Origin: Streptomyces sp. S.PNR 29
GTDB taxonomy: Bacteria; Actinomycetota; Actinomycetes; Streptomycetales; Streptomycetaceae
Reading direction: 5' to 3'
DNA: 64,000 nucleotides
NCBI RefSeq assembly: GCF_030386795.1
Contig: NZ_JANUQM010000016.1
Location: 1 to 64,000, forward strand
Shown: positions 1 through 9,054 of the stretch, piece by piece
Layout: each line of letters starts with the position of its first letter
Position numbering within the stretch: position 1 is the stretch's first letter
Notes under the pieces: model-generated
What the model was told of the DNA's origin: nothing
Databases searched by the model: none
Seen by the model: the letters and a program-made list of their open reading frames with translations, nothing else
Position numbers and translations under genes: made by a program

Positions 1-3000
1 GACGTTCTGCCGCTGTCGCCGTTGCAGGAAGGCCTGCTCTTCCACGCCCTCTACGACACCGACGGCCCCGACGTCTACACCACCCAACTCGCCCTCCGAC
101 TCGAAGGACACCTCAACACCACCCAACTCCACAACGCCGCCCACGCCCTCCTGCAACGCCACCCCAACCTCCGCGCCGCCTTCCACACCCGACCCAACAA
201 ACCACCCATCCAAATCATCCCCACCACCACCCACATCCCCCTCAACGAAATCGACCTCACCCACCTCACCCCCACCCAACAAACAGATCAACTCGCCCAC
301 ATCACCAACCAGGAACGCCAACACCGCTTCGACCCCGCCAAACCCCCACTCATCCGCCTCACCCTCATCCACCTCACAACCACCACCCACCACCTCCTCA
401 TCACCAACCACCACATCCTCCTCGACGGCTGGTCCATGCCCCTCATGGTCCGCGAACTCCTCACCCTCTACACAACCAACGGCAACACCAACCCCCTCCC
501 CCCCACCACCCCCTACCGCGAATACCTCACCTGGCTCCACCAACAAGACAAAACCACCAGTCTCACCACCTGGAAAGACCACCTCAACACCCTCACCGAA
601 CCCACCCGCATACACCCCCACACCACCACCGCAACCACCACACCCCACACCCACCACCACACCCTCACCCCCACCCAGACCACCCAACTCCAACACCACG
701 CCAAAACCCACAAACTCACCACCAACACCATCCTCCAAACCGCCTGGGCCCTCCTCCTCCACCACCACACCGGCCAAACCCACATCACCCACGGCACCAC
801 CGTCTCCACCCGCCCCACAGACATCCCCGGCATCGAGTCCATGATCGGACTCTTCATCAACACCATCCCCGTACACACCACCATCACCGCCACCGAACCC
901 CTCAACCAGCTCCTCAACCGCACCCAGCACCAACACACCCAGCTCCTCCCCCAACAACACACCAGCCTCACCGACATCCAAAACACCATCGGAATCAAAC
1001 AACTCTTCGACACCACCTTCGCGTTCGAGAACTACCCGGTCGAACGTGACGGCCTGGCCACCCTCGCCCCCGGTCTCACGATCACCGGCGTCGAGGGGCA
1101 TGACGGGATCCACTACCCGCTCAACGTCATCGCCTCCCTCACCGACGACACCCTCCAGCTCCGCTTCGACTACCGGCCCGACTGCTTCACGGCCGAAGCC
1201 GTCATCACCATCGCCGACCACCTCACCAACATCCTCGACACCATCACCACCAACCCAACCCTCCCCACAGCACAACTCAGCCCCCTCTCCGCCGTGGAAC
1301 GCCGACACCTTGTCGATGCGTGGAAGGAGCGGATTCCGGAAGCGGAGTCGGGCACGGTTCACGGCCGGTTCAGCGAGGTGGCCACACAGATTCCGGACGG
1401 GACCGCCGTGCGGTGCGGGAACACCGGTCTGACGTACGCCGAACTCGACGCCGAGGCCACCCTGTTGGCCCACCACCTCACCGCGCTGGGAGTCCGCCGG
1501 GAGTCCCGCGTCGCCGTCCTCCAGGAACGCTCAGCCCACCTGCTGGTGGCACAGCTGGCCGTACTCAAGGCCGGCGGATGCTACGTGCCACTGGACACCC
1601 GCTCCCCTTCCGACCGCCTCACCGAGCTGGTGCACGAGACCGGCGCCAAACTCGTACTGACCGACGGCTCAGCCCCCACGGTCGACTTCGGGCCGACGGT
1701 GCGGCTGGTGACGAAGGCACCGGCCGAAGGCGCTGCCACGACCGCTCCCCGGACGCATCCGGACCAGTCGGCGTACGTGATGTACACCTCCGGTTCCACC
1801 GGCCGCCCAAAGGGCATCGAGATCTCCCACCGCAGCATCCTGCGGATGGTCGGCGCGGACCACTACCACACGTCCCCCGACGACGAACCGGAACGCGTCC
1901 TTTTCCACTCCCCCCATGCCTGGGACGCCTCGACCTGGGAAGTCTGGGCCACCCTCCTGCGCGGCGGCGAAGTCCACATCGCGCCACCCGGCGACCTCGA
2001 CATCGACGATTTCGCCACCCGACTCTCCGAGACCGGTGCGACCCGACTGTTCGCCACCACCGGCCTGTTCCGCCTCCTCGCCGAGGAGCGCCCCCACGCC
2101 TTCGCCACTGTGCGTGAAGTCTCCACCGGCGGCGAGATCGGCTCTGCCGCAGCCGTCCGACGGGTCCTGCGGGCCTGCCCGGACACCGTCGTCACCGCCG
2201 CTTACGGCCCCACGGAGACCACCGTCTTCGCCACCAAGCACCCGATGACGGATGTGGCGCAGGTCCCCGACAACCTGCCGCTCGGCCGACCCCTCGGCGA
2301 CGTCCGGACCTACGTCCTGAACAGTTACCTCCAGCCCGCGCCCGTCGGCGTGACCGGCGAGCTCTACCTCGCCGGCGACCAACTGGCCCGCGGATACGTC
2401 AACCGCCCCGACCTCACCGCCGAGCGTTTCGTAGCCGACCCGTACGGCCCGGCGGGCAGCCGCATGTACCGCACCGGCGACCTGGTGCGCTGGAGCACCG
2501 ACGGCACCCTCGATTACGTCAGCCGCGCAGACGAACAGGTCAAAATCCGCGGCTTCCGCATCGAGCTCGGAGAAGTCCAGGCAGCTCTGACTCACCATCA
2601 GGCGGTCGCCCAGGCCGTGGTGGTGGTCCGTGAGGACCAGCCCGGAGACAAACGCCTCGTCGCCTACCTCGTTCCCGCCGAGGGCCGGACTCTCGATCTG
2701 GACGGCCTCCGTGAATACGCCGCGCGTACCCTGCCCGACTACATGGTCCCGTCGGGCTTCGTGACGCTTCAGCAGCTGCCCCTCACGCCGAACGGCAAGC
2801 TCGAGCAGAGAGCACTGCCCGCTCCGGTCGGCGGCCTCTCCACCTCAGGCCGCGCTCCGCGCACGGCGCAGGAGGAGACCCTCTGCGAAATGTTCTCGGC
2901 GGTCCTCGGACACAACCTGGTCGGTATCGACCAGAGCTTCTTCGAACTCGGCGGCAACTCCCTGCTCGCCACCCGTCTGGTCACCCGGATCAGGTCCGCT

Positions 3001-3909
3001 TTCGGGACCCAGCTGCCCATCAGCCATCTCTACGCGGCTCCGACGGTTGCGGGCCTGTCCGACCTCCTCACCGGAGAACACGCTCGGCCGTACGAGAGCG
3101 AGGACGCCTTCTCCGGTCTGCTACCACTGCGGCCCACGGGTGAACGGCCGGGTCTCTTCTGCGTCCACGCCGGCGGCGGCCTGGGCTGGCGCTACGCCGA
3201 GTTGCTCCGGCACATCCCCGCTGAGTACCCGGTGTACGCCCTGCAGGCCTCGGGATACTCCGGGGGCGGGCTTCAGGACAGCGTCGAGGAGATCGCCGCG
3301 CTCTACGTCCGTCGGATACGACTCGTCCAGCCGAGCGGACCTTACCGGTTGCTCGGCTGGTCCTTCGGTGGTCTGGTCGTCCAGGCGATGGCCACCCAGC
3401 TGCAGCAGTCGGGTGCGGAGGTCGACCTGCTGGCAGTATTGGACTCCTATCCTCAACCCGCCGCCAGGGGGGAGGACGCTCCGCCGTCCGGGGAGGCGGT
3501 TCTGGCAGGGCTGGCCGAGATGGTCGGCTATGCGCCCCCTTCCGGGGAGCAACCGGACCTGGACCGCGTCGAGGAGTGGCTGCGGTCCGACAGGGCGGGC
3601 ATGGGCAGCGCGCTCGCCGGACATGTCGAGGACTTCGTCACCGTGTTCAGCAATCACATCCGGCTGGCGGACCGTTTCACCCCGGAGAAATTCGATGGGT
3701 CTCTGACGCTGTTCGTCGCGGAGCGCGACGCGTCGGAGGGTCCGAAGCCGGTGGACTCCTGGGCGCCCTACCTGACCAGAGGGGTCGAGCTTCACCACGT
3801 GTCCGCGACACACGACAGAATGATGGATTCGGCGCCGTTGCGGCAGATCGGCCGGACCGTCGCCAAGAGCCTCCAGCTCTGCGACGAGCGTTCGGCGACA
3901 TCCCGCTGA
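1..3909 (+). CDS. Terminal NRPS module C-A-T-TE (5' end outside window)
   Basis: The reading frame is open from base 1, starting in the C-domain motif LPLSPLQEGLLFHA, so the N-terminus lies upstream. Visible order over 1302 residues: condensation domain (about 1-430, HHILLDG active site), adenylation domain (about 440-950, core YTSGSTGRPKG and YGPTETT), carrier (about 955-1030, FFELGGNSL) and thioesterase (about 1040-1300, GWSFGG serine, LDSYP aspartate, THD histidine). It should add one amino acid and then release the peptide by hydrolysis or cyclisation. Read by eye against PheA, the pocket is D-A-W-F-S-G-A-V-F-K; I do not recognise a substrate, though DAWF resembles Leu-type codes. The SPLQEGLLFH start resembles C domains that follow an epimerase, which is only an inference. 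Bases of about 50-1020 are almost free of G on this strand, unlike the rest of the gene. A 32-nt gap separates it from the CCR gene. Confidence 0.93.
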   Translation, partial: DVLPLSPLQEGLLFHALYDTDGPDVYTTQLALRLEGHLNTTQLHNAAHALLQRHPNLRAAFHTRPNKPPIQIIPTTTHIPLNEIDLTHLTPTQQTDQLAHITNQERQHRFDPAKPPLIRLTLIHLTTTTHHLLITNHHILLDGWSMPLMVRELLTLYTTNGNTNPLPPTTPYREYLTWLHQQDKTTSLTTWKDHLNTLTEPTRIHPHTTTATTTPHTHHHTLTPTQTTQLQHHAKTHKLTTNTILQTAWALLLHHHTGQTHITHGTTVSTRPTDIPGIESMIGLFINTIPVHTTITATEPLNQLLNRTQHQHTQLLPQQHTSLTDIQNTIGIKQLFDTTFAFENYPVERDGLATLAPGLTITGVEGHDGIHYPLNVIASLTDDTLQLRFDYRPDCFTAEAVITIADHLTNILDTITTNPTLPTAQLSPLSAVERRHLVDAWKERIPEAESGTVHGRFSEVATQIPDGTAVRCGNTGLTYAELDAEATLLAHHLTALGVRRESRVAVLQERSAHLLVAQLAVLKAGGCYVPLDTRSPSDRLTELVHETGAKLVLTDGSAPTVDFGPTVRLVTKAPAEGAATTAPRTHPDQSAYVMYTSGSTGRPKGIEISHRSILRMVGADHYHTSPDDEPERVLFHSPHAWDASTWEVWATLLRGGEVHIAPPGDLDIDDFATRLSETGATRLFATTGLFRLLAEERPHAFATVREVSTGGEIGSAAAVRRVLRACPDTVVTAAYGPTETTVFATKHPMTDVAQVPDNLPLGRPLGDVRTYVLNSYLQPAPVGVTGELYLAGDQLARGYVNRPDLTAERFVADPYGPAGSRMYRTGDLVRWSTDGTLDYVSRADEQVKIRGFRIELGEVQAALTHHQAVAQAVVVVREDQPGDKRLVAYLVPAEGRTLDLDGLREYAARTLPDYMVPSGFVTLQQLPLTPNGKLEQRALPAPVGGLSTSGRAPRTAQEETLCEMFSAVLGHNLVGIDQSFFELGGNSLLATRLVTRIRSAFGTQLPISHLYAAPTVAGLSDLLTGEHARPYESEDAFSGLLPLRPTGERPGLFCVHAGGGLGWRYAELLRHIPAEYPVYALQASGYSGGGLQDSVEEIAALYVRRIRLVQPSGPYRLLGWSFGGLVVQAMATQLQQSGAEVDLLAVLDSYPQPAARGEDAPPSGEAVLAGLAEMVGYAPPSGEQPDLDRVEEWLRSDRAGMGSALAGHVEDFVTVFSNHIRLADRFTPEKFDGSLTLFVAERDASEGPKPVDSWAPYLTRGVELHHVSATHDRMMDSAPLRQIGRTVAKSLQLCDERSATSR
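50..1020 (+). other. G-depleted, C-rich coding tract in the NRPS C domain
   Basis: Nearly every codon ends in C and G is almost absent from the coding strand; bases 361-420 contain no G, and 601-660 contain two. The encoded protein is therefore rich in His, Thr, Asn, Gln and Pro but keeps the C-domain catalytic motif. Ordinary Streptomyces codon use returns after about 1020, with a shorter C-rich patch at about 1200-1300. Confidence 0.85.
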
Positions 3910-3941
3910 TCCGATCGACGACTAGGCAAGGAGAACTGAAG

Positions 3942-5186
3942 ATGCGGGAGATCTACCGACCGGGCGAGCTTCCTCCGTTGGGCGAAGTCCCCCCGTACAT
4001 GCATGCGGCGATGATCCGGCAGGAGCGTTACGGCGAGCCGGAGCAGGCGATTCGGATCGAGGTCACCGAGGTGCAGGAGCCAGGGCCCGGCCAGGTGCTG
4101 GTCCTGGTGATGGCCGCAGGGGTGAACTACAACAACGTCTGGGCCGCACTGGGGAGTCCGGTGGACGTGATCGGTGCCCGGCAGAAGGCGGGCGCCCAGG
4201 AGGACTTCCACATCGGCGGATCGGACGGCGCGGGCATCGTCTGGGCCGTCGGCGAGGGGGTCAGCCAGGTCTCGGTCGGCGATCACATCGTGATCGCGCC
4301 GGTGGTCTGGGACGAGCGGGCGGCCGACATCCGGATGGGTGCCGATCCGATGACCTCCTCCTCGGCGCTGGCCATGGGATACGAGTCCAACTACGGCTCC
4401 TTCGCCCAGTTCACGGTGCTCGACGAGTACCAGTGCCATCCCAAGCCGCCTCAGCTGACATGGGAGGAGGCGGGCTGTTTCCTGCTCACGGCGGCCACCG
4501 TGTACCGGCAGCTGCGCGGCTGGCAGCCCCATGTTGTCGAGCCGGGCGACCCGGTCCTGATCTGGGGCGGCGCCGGCGGGCTCGGCTCGATGGCGATCCA
4601 GATCGTCAGGCAGTTCGGCGGCATCCCGGTCGCCGTGGTCTCGGACCCGTCCAAGGAAGAGCACTGCCTGCGACTGGGCGCCAAGGGGGTGATCAACCGG
4701 AAGGAGTTCGACCACTGGGGCCGGATCCCCTCCGCCTCGGAGGAGGCCGCGTACGCGCGATGGCTGTCGGGGCTGCGCGGTTTCGGCCGGCGGATCTGGG
4801 AGGTCCTGGGCGAGCGCCGCTCCCCACGGATCGTCCTGGAGCACCCGGGCGAGGACACCATCCCGACGTCGATGTACGTCTGCGACAACGCCGGCATGGT
4901 GGTCACCTGCGGTGGAACCAGCGGTTACAGTGCGGACGTCGACTTGCGCTTCCTATGGATGCGGCAGAAGCGGTTGCAAGGTTCCCACGGCGCGAACACC
5001 TCGCAGTTCAGGGCGGTGACGGAGCTGGCCGCACAGGGCGGGCTCAATCCATGCCTGTCTGCGGCCGTGCCGTTCGAGCGCACCGCGGACGTCCATCAGG
5101 TGATGTACGAGAACCGCCATCCGGCGGGCAACCAGGCGATCCTCATCGGAGCCGCGCACCCCGGTCTGGTCGGCCTGCCCGGCTGA
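3942..5186 (+). CDS. Crotonyl-CoA carboxylase/reductase (CCR), possibly cinnamoyl-CoA specific
   Basis: This is a 414-residue medium-chain reductase that reductively carboxylates an enoyl-CoA with NADPH and CO2 to give a substituted malonyl-CoA PKS extender. The start is ATG 3942, preceded by AAGGAGA at 3929-3935. Family features are the N-terminal PPYMHAAMIR segment, the CO2-site region GVNYNNVWAA, ESNYGSFAQ, the nucleotide-binding WGGAGGLGSMA, and the late histidine in GSHGANT. In most CCRs that last motif reads GSHFANL. Here residue 350, directly after the histidine, is Gly, which should enlarge the acyl pocket. The nearby PAL and acyl-CoA ligase suggest cinnamoyl-CoA as substrate and benzylmalonyl-CoA as product; ethylmalonyl-CoA is the default alternative. 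It follows the NRPS by 32 nt, probably in the same operon. Confidence 0.93.
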   Translation: MREIYRPGELPPLGEVPPYMHAAMIRQERYGEPEQAIRIEVTEVQEPGPGQVLVLVMAAGVNYNNVWAALGSPVDVIGARQKAGAQEDFHIGGSDGAGIVWAVGEGVSQVSVGDHIVIAPVVWDERAADIRMGADPMTSSSALAMGYESNYGSFAQFTVLDEYQCHPKPPQLTWEEAGCFLLTAATVYRQLRGWQPHVVEPGDPVLIWGGAGGLGSMAIQIVRQFGGIPVAVVSDPSKEEHCLRLGAKGVINRKEFDHWGRIPSASEEAAYARWLSGLRGFGRRIWEVLGERRSPRIVLEHPGEDTIPTSMYVCDNAGMVVTCGGTSGYSADVDLRFLWMRQKRLQGSHGANTSQFRAVTELAAQGGLNPCLSAAVPFERTADVHQVMYENRHPAGNQAILIGAAHPGLVGLPG

Positions 5187-5372
5187 CGGTGGATGGCAAC
5201 TAGCTGTCGGGGCGAGGTCCTGACAGCTGGTTGTGGTGCCCCGTGCCACATGGGGCCGTAAGACTGATCACCATCGCGGCGGGCGGCGCACAACCGCATG
5301 GGTGGAGCCCGCCTACCGCCCTTCGGGCCCGCGCCCCACCGACACCCAGTCCTCAGGAAAGAGGTCTCCGCG

Positions 5373-5582
5373 ATGACCAATCCCTTCGAAGACGAGAACG
5401 GCTCGTACCACGTGCTGGTCAACCACGAGAACCAGCACTCGCTCTGGCCGGCCTTCTGCGAGATCCCGGATGGCTGGACGGTGGTCCACTCGGCCGACAA
5501 CCGCAAGGCGTGCCTGGACTACATCAACGCCAACTGGACGGACATGCGCCCGAAGAGCCTGATCGAGGCCATGGCCGACTGA
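5373..5582 (+). CDS. MbtH-like NRPS chaperone
   Basis: This 69-residue protein carries the full MbtH signature: N-x-E-x-Q-x-S-L-W-P near residue 20, P-x-G-W, C-x-x-Y-I, and W-T-D-x-R-P-x-S-L near the C-terminus. Such proteins bind the A domains of NRPSs and make them soluble and active. The start is ATG 5373, with AGGAAAGAGG at 5355-5364 upstream; a longer in-frame reading from 5298 has no family support. It sits 186 nt after the CCR gene and 28 nt before the PAL gene. Its likely partner is the A domain encoded at the left edge, or further NRPS modules outside the window. Confidence 0.95.
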   Translation: MTNPFEDENGSYHVLVNHENQHSLWPAFCEIPDGWTVVHSADNRKACLDYINANWTDMRPKSLIEAMAD

Positions 5583-5610
5583 CGTCCGCCCCCCGAAACG
5601 GACTTTCACC

Positions 5611-7284
5611 ATGTCGAATCTCTTTGCCGCCGAATCCAGTTCGGCCGAGCCGAATGGTCTGCTGAAGTCGCTCGACCCCCTGGAGCGCACCGACGAGATC
5701 TCCATCGACGGCTACGGGCTGCGGGCAGCCGAGGTGGCGGCCGTGGCTCGCAGCACCGAGCGGCCGCGCGTCACGCTTTCCGCCGACTCCTGCCACCGGA
5801 TGGCGCAGTCACGTCGGCTGAAGGATCAGCTGACCGCGTCGGGGATACCGATCTACGGTGTGACCTCCGGCTTCGGCGACAGCAACACCCGGCAGATCTC
5901 GGACGCCAAGGCGGCCGAGTTGCAGAAGAACCTCATCCGCTTCCTGGGGTCGGGTGTCGGTCCCGCCGCCCCGGACGAGGTGGTCCGGGCCACCATGCTG
6001 GTGCGGGCGAACTGCCTGGCCCGGGGTGCCTCCGGGGTGCGCCCCGAGCTGGTCCGGTTGCTGATCGACTGTCTCAACCTCGATCTGCTGCCGGTCATCC
6101 CGGAGCGCGGGTCGGTGGGTGCCAGCGGCGACCTGGTACCCCTCAGTTACCTGGCCGGCCTGCTGACCGGCCAGGCGCAGGCCACGTACCAGGGGATCCG
6201 CAAGCCGGCCGACCAGGCGCTGGTGGAACACGGTCTGGCGCCCGTCGAACTGGTCGCGAAGGAGGGTCTGGCACTCGTCAACGGCACGTCGTTCATGTCG
6301 GGGTTCGCCGTCCTGGCCCTGCGCGACGCGGCCGAGCTGGCCTTCGCCGCCGACCTGTGCACCGCGCTGACCAGCCAGGTGCTGCGCGGCAATCCGGGTC
6401 ATTTCGCCGACTTCCTGTTCGAGCACAAGCCGCACACGGGAGTCCGGCAGAGCGCGACCCTGGTTCGGCGGCTGCTGAGCGGCTCCGCTTCGTTCGACGC
6501 GAACGTCGAACGGCCGGCGCCGGTCGCGGGGGGTGCCGACTTCCGTGAGCTCGACCAGCCGATCCAGGACCGCTACTCGATCCGATGCGCACCCCATGTC
6601 ACCGGTACGGTTCGCGACACGCTGGAGTGGGCGGAGCAGTGGATCACGACCGAGATCAACTCCGCCAATGACAACCCGCTGTTCGATGTCGAGGCCGGTG
6701 TCGTCCGCAGCGGCGGCAACTTCTACGGCGGACACGTCGGTCTTGCCATGGACGCTCTCAAGACCGCCGTCGCCGGCCTGGGGGACCTGCTCGACCGCCA
6801 GCTGGAGCTGACGGTCGACGAGAAGTTCAACAACGGGCTGACCCCGAACCTCATTCCCCGGGTGGCCCCGGACGACCGCCGTGCCGGACTGCACCACGGT
6901 TTCAAGGGCATGCAGATCACCGCTTCCGCGCTGGCTGCGGAGGCGCTGAAATGGACGATGCCCGCCAGCTCCTTCTCCCGGTCGACCGAGGCGCACAACC
7001 AGGACAAGGTCAGCATGGGCACCATCGCGAGCCGGGACGCCTACGCGGTCGGCGGCCTGGTGCGGAACATCGCCGCGATCCACTTGATGGCGCTGTGCCA
7101 GGCGGCGGACCTGCGCGGGCCCGACTCGCTCAGCCGCCCGACCCGCATCGCCTACGAGCTGGTTCGCAAGTACTCGCCGCACCTCGACGGGGACCGTCCG
7201 CTGGACACGGAGATCGAGCTGGTGTCGCGGCTCATCGCCTCGGGCGAGCTTCGCCGGGCTGTGACGGCCGAGCTCACCGACTGA
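5611..7284 (+). CDS. MIO-dependent phenylalanine ammonia-lyase or aminomutase
   Basis: This 557-residue member of the aromatic amino acid lyase family has the MIO cofactor triad Ala-Ser-Gly in GSVGASGDLVPLSYLAG (about residues 168-184). It also has the inner-loop motif YGVTSGFGDS, the substrate segment ALVNGTSFM, and NQDKVSMG. The selectivity motif reads LIRFLGSG; Phe-Leu here is the PAL type, whereas tyrosine lyases carry His-Leu and histidine lyases differ. It should deaminate phenylalanine to trans-cinnamate, or isomerise it to beta-phenylalanine if it is an aminomutase; sequence by eye cannot separate these. The adjacent acyl-CoA ligase and CCR favour cinnamate as a precursor of benzylmalonyl-CoA. 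It lies 28 nt after mbtH and 86 nt before the ligase. Confidence 0.9.
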   Translation: MSNLFAAESSSAEPNGLLKSLDPLERTDEISIDGYGLRAAEVAAVARSTERPRVTLSADSCHRMAQSRRLKDQLTASGIPIYGVTSGFGDSNTRQISDAKAAELQKNLIRFLGSGVGPAAPDEVVRATMLVRANCLARGASGVRPELVRLLIDCLNLDLLPVIPERGSVGASGDLVPLSYLAGLLTGQAQATYQGIRKPADQALVEHGLAPVELVAKEGLALVNGTSFMSGFAVLALRDAAELAFAADLCTALTSQVLRGNPGHFADFLFEHKPHTGVRQSATLVRRLLSGSASFDANVERPAPVAGGADFRELDQPIQDRYSIRCAPHVTGTVRDTLEWAEQWITTEINSANDNPLFDVEAGVVRSGGNFYGGHVGLAMDALKTAVAGLGDLLDRQLELTVDEKFNNGLTPNLIPRVAPDDRRAGLHHGFKGMQITASALAAEALKWTMPASSFSRSTEAHNQDKVSMGTIASRDAYAVGGLVRNIAAIHLMALCQAADLRGPDSLSRPTRIAYELVRKYSPHLDGDRPLDTEIELVSRLIASGELRRAVTAELTD

Positions 7285-7370
7285 GCCCGTACGTCCAGCT
7301 ACCAGTCCGTCACCATCAACAGTGTCCGCTGTCGGCCGGTGTGGCCGACGGGGCAGACCGGGAAGTCGTG

Positions 7371-8924
7371 ATGCCAGAGGTCAACATCAGCCCCGCGCTC
7401 GCGGTGCAGCACCATGCCCTGCGGCAGGGTGACGCGACGGCGCTCGTCTACGGGCCCGACCGTGTCAGCTATGCCGAGTTCGACGCTCAGACGGCGACCC
7501 TCGCGACACTGCTGGCGGCGGGCGGGGTCGGCCGGGGCGAGCGCGTGACCTATCTGGGGCTGAACAGCCCTGCCCTGTTGGCGACCTTCCTGGCCTGTGC
7601 CCGGCTCGGCGCGGTCTTCGTACCGGTGAACCACCGGCTGACCGATCAGGAGACCGCGCTGGTGCTGAACGACTGCGCCCCGGCCGCGCTGGTCGTGGAG
7701 GACGGCAGGCGTAAGTCGGCGGCGCTCGCCGGGCAGGCGCTGGTGCTCCCCATAGGCGACCAGCCGGGACGGCCCTGGCTTCCGGCGTCGGCCGCCGACT
7801 CGGGTTCTGCCCCGGCCGCCCAGCCGACGCCACTGGCCGCGGGAGACCTGGCCGCCCTGCTGTACACGTCCGGAAGCACCGGCCGTCCCAAGGGAGTGAT
7901 GCTGACCCAGGGAAACCTGTGGTGGAACCAGGTCAACGTGTGGTCCGCGCTGGACTGCCGGCACGACGACACCACCCTGGCCGTCGCGCCAATGTTCCAC
8001 ATCGGCGGACTCAACGCGCTGACCCTGGGCACACTGGTCCGCGGCGGCACCGTGGTCGTGCATCGGAGCTTCGATGCACAGCAGTGCCTCAGCGACTTGC
8101 AGACGCATCGCGTTTCGGGGCTGTTCGCGGTGCCCGCCATGTTCGCCGCGCTGGCGGCGCTGCCGCAGTTCGCCGAGACCGACTTCTCCGCACTGCGTAC
8201 CGCGGTGGTCGCCGGAGCACCGGTACCACCCAGTCTGATCAACCGGTACGCGCAGCACGGCGTGCTGCTCCAGCAGGCCTGGGGCCTGACAGAGACGGCG
8301 CCTTTCGCCACTTATCTCCCGCCGAGGGACACCCTGGCCAAGCTCGGTTCGGCAGGACTGCCCATGCCGTACACCGAGCTGCGGGTGGTAGCCCCCAACA
8401 GTGCGGGCGACGACGCCGGACCGGACGTGCGGGGTGAACTGTGGGTGCGCGGTCCGAATGTGACGCCCGGTTACTGGAACAGTCCGGAAGCCACGGAAGA
8501 GGCCATCACCGCGGACGGCTGGTTCCGCACCGGAGACGTGGGCTATCTGGACGACGAGGGCTATGTGTACGTGGTGGACCGCATCAAGGACATGATCATC
8601 ACAGGCGGTGAGAACGTCTTCCCGTCGGAGGTGGAGCATGTGCTGACGGATCTACCGGGCGTTGCGGAGGCGGCAGTGGTCGGCCGGCCTGACGATCGCT
8701 GGGGCGAGGCGGTCACCGCCTTCGTCTCCCTCATGCCAGGCACCACTGAGATTCCGAGCCTGGAGGGCGTCAGGGCCTTCGCCGGACAACGTCTGGCCCG
8801 CTACAAGCTCCCGACCGAACTTCTGATCGTCGACCGGATTCCCCGCAATGGCACCGGAAAGATGGACAAGCCGCTTCTGCGCAGCCAGTTGACGGACCGG
8901 CGCACTGCGGTAGCCACCCGGTGA
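7371..8924 (+). CDS. Acyl-CoA ligase (ANL superfamily), candidate cinnamate:CoA ligase
   Basis: This 517-residue AMP-forming ligase has the P-loop-like YTSGSTGRPKG at about 163-173, GLTETAP in the middle, the YVVDRIKDMI hinge and the GTGKMDK lysine near the C-terminus. It lacks a carrier domain, so it makes a free acyl-CoA. ATG 7371 is the chosen start (GGGAAG upstream at 7360-7365); GTG 7368 is in frame and also possible. It is the last gene of the plus-strand cluster and follows the PAL gene. It is therefore proposed to activate cinnamate for the CCR. A generic medium- or long-chain fatty acid role cannot be excluded from motifs alone. A hairpin lies 49 nt after the stop. Confidence 0.88.
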   Translation: MPEVNISPALAVQHHALRQGDATALVYGPDRVSYAEFDAQTATLATLLAAGGVGRGERVTYLGLNSPALLATFLACARLGAVFVPVNHRLTDQETALVLNDCAPAALVVEDGRRKSAALAGQALVLPIGDQPGRPWLPASAADSGSAPAAQPTPLAAGDLAALLYTSGSTGRPKGVMLTQGNLWWNQVNVWSALDCRHDDTTLAVAPMFHIGGLNALTLGTLVRGGTVVVHRSFDAQQCLSDLQTHRVSGLFAVPAMFAALAALPQFAETDFSALRTAVVAGAPVPPSLINRYAQHGVLLQQAWGLTETAPFATYLPPRDTLAKLGSAGLPMPYTELRVVAPNSAGDDAGPDVRGELWVRGPNVTPGYWNSPEATEEAITADGWFRTGDVGYLDDEGYVYVVDRIKDMIITGGENVFPSEVEHVLTDLPGVAEAAVVGRPDDRWGEAVTAFVSLMPGTTEIPSLEGVRAFAGQRLARYKLPTELLIVDRIPRNGTGKMDKPLLRSQLTDRRTAVATR

Positions 8925-8972
8925 CCGTGAAGGCCGGCGTGTTCGGGACTTCTGTCGCCGATATGAATTCCC

Positions 8973-8994
8973 CGCCCAGACGAATGCCTGGGCG
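8973..8994. terminator. Stem-loop between convergent genes
   Basis: CGCCCAG and CTGGGCG form a 7-bp stem around an 8-nt loop, 49 nt after the acyl-CoA ligase stop and upstream of the 3' end of the convergent flavodoxin gene. There is no T-run, as is common in Streptomyces. It could terminate both transcripts. Confidence 0.5.
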
Positions 8995-9054
8995 ATAGCA
9001 GCCGTAGTGGACCTCGACATCTCCGACGCACCGGCACCCGCCCCACGAGCGTCG

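Noticed and set aside
5611..7284. Histidine ammonia-lyase (hutH)
   Set aside because: The selectivity motif is Phe-Leu, the gene lies among biosynthetic genes, and no other hut gene is present.
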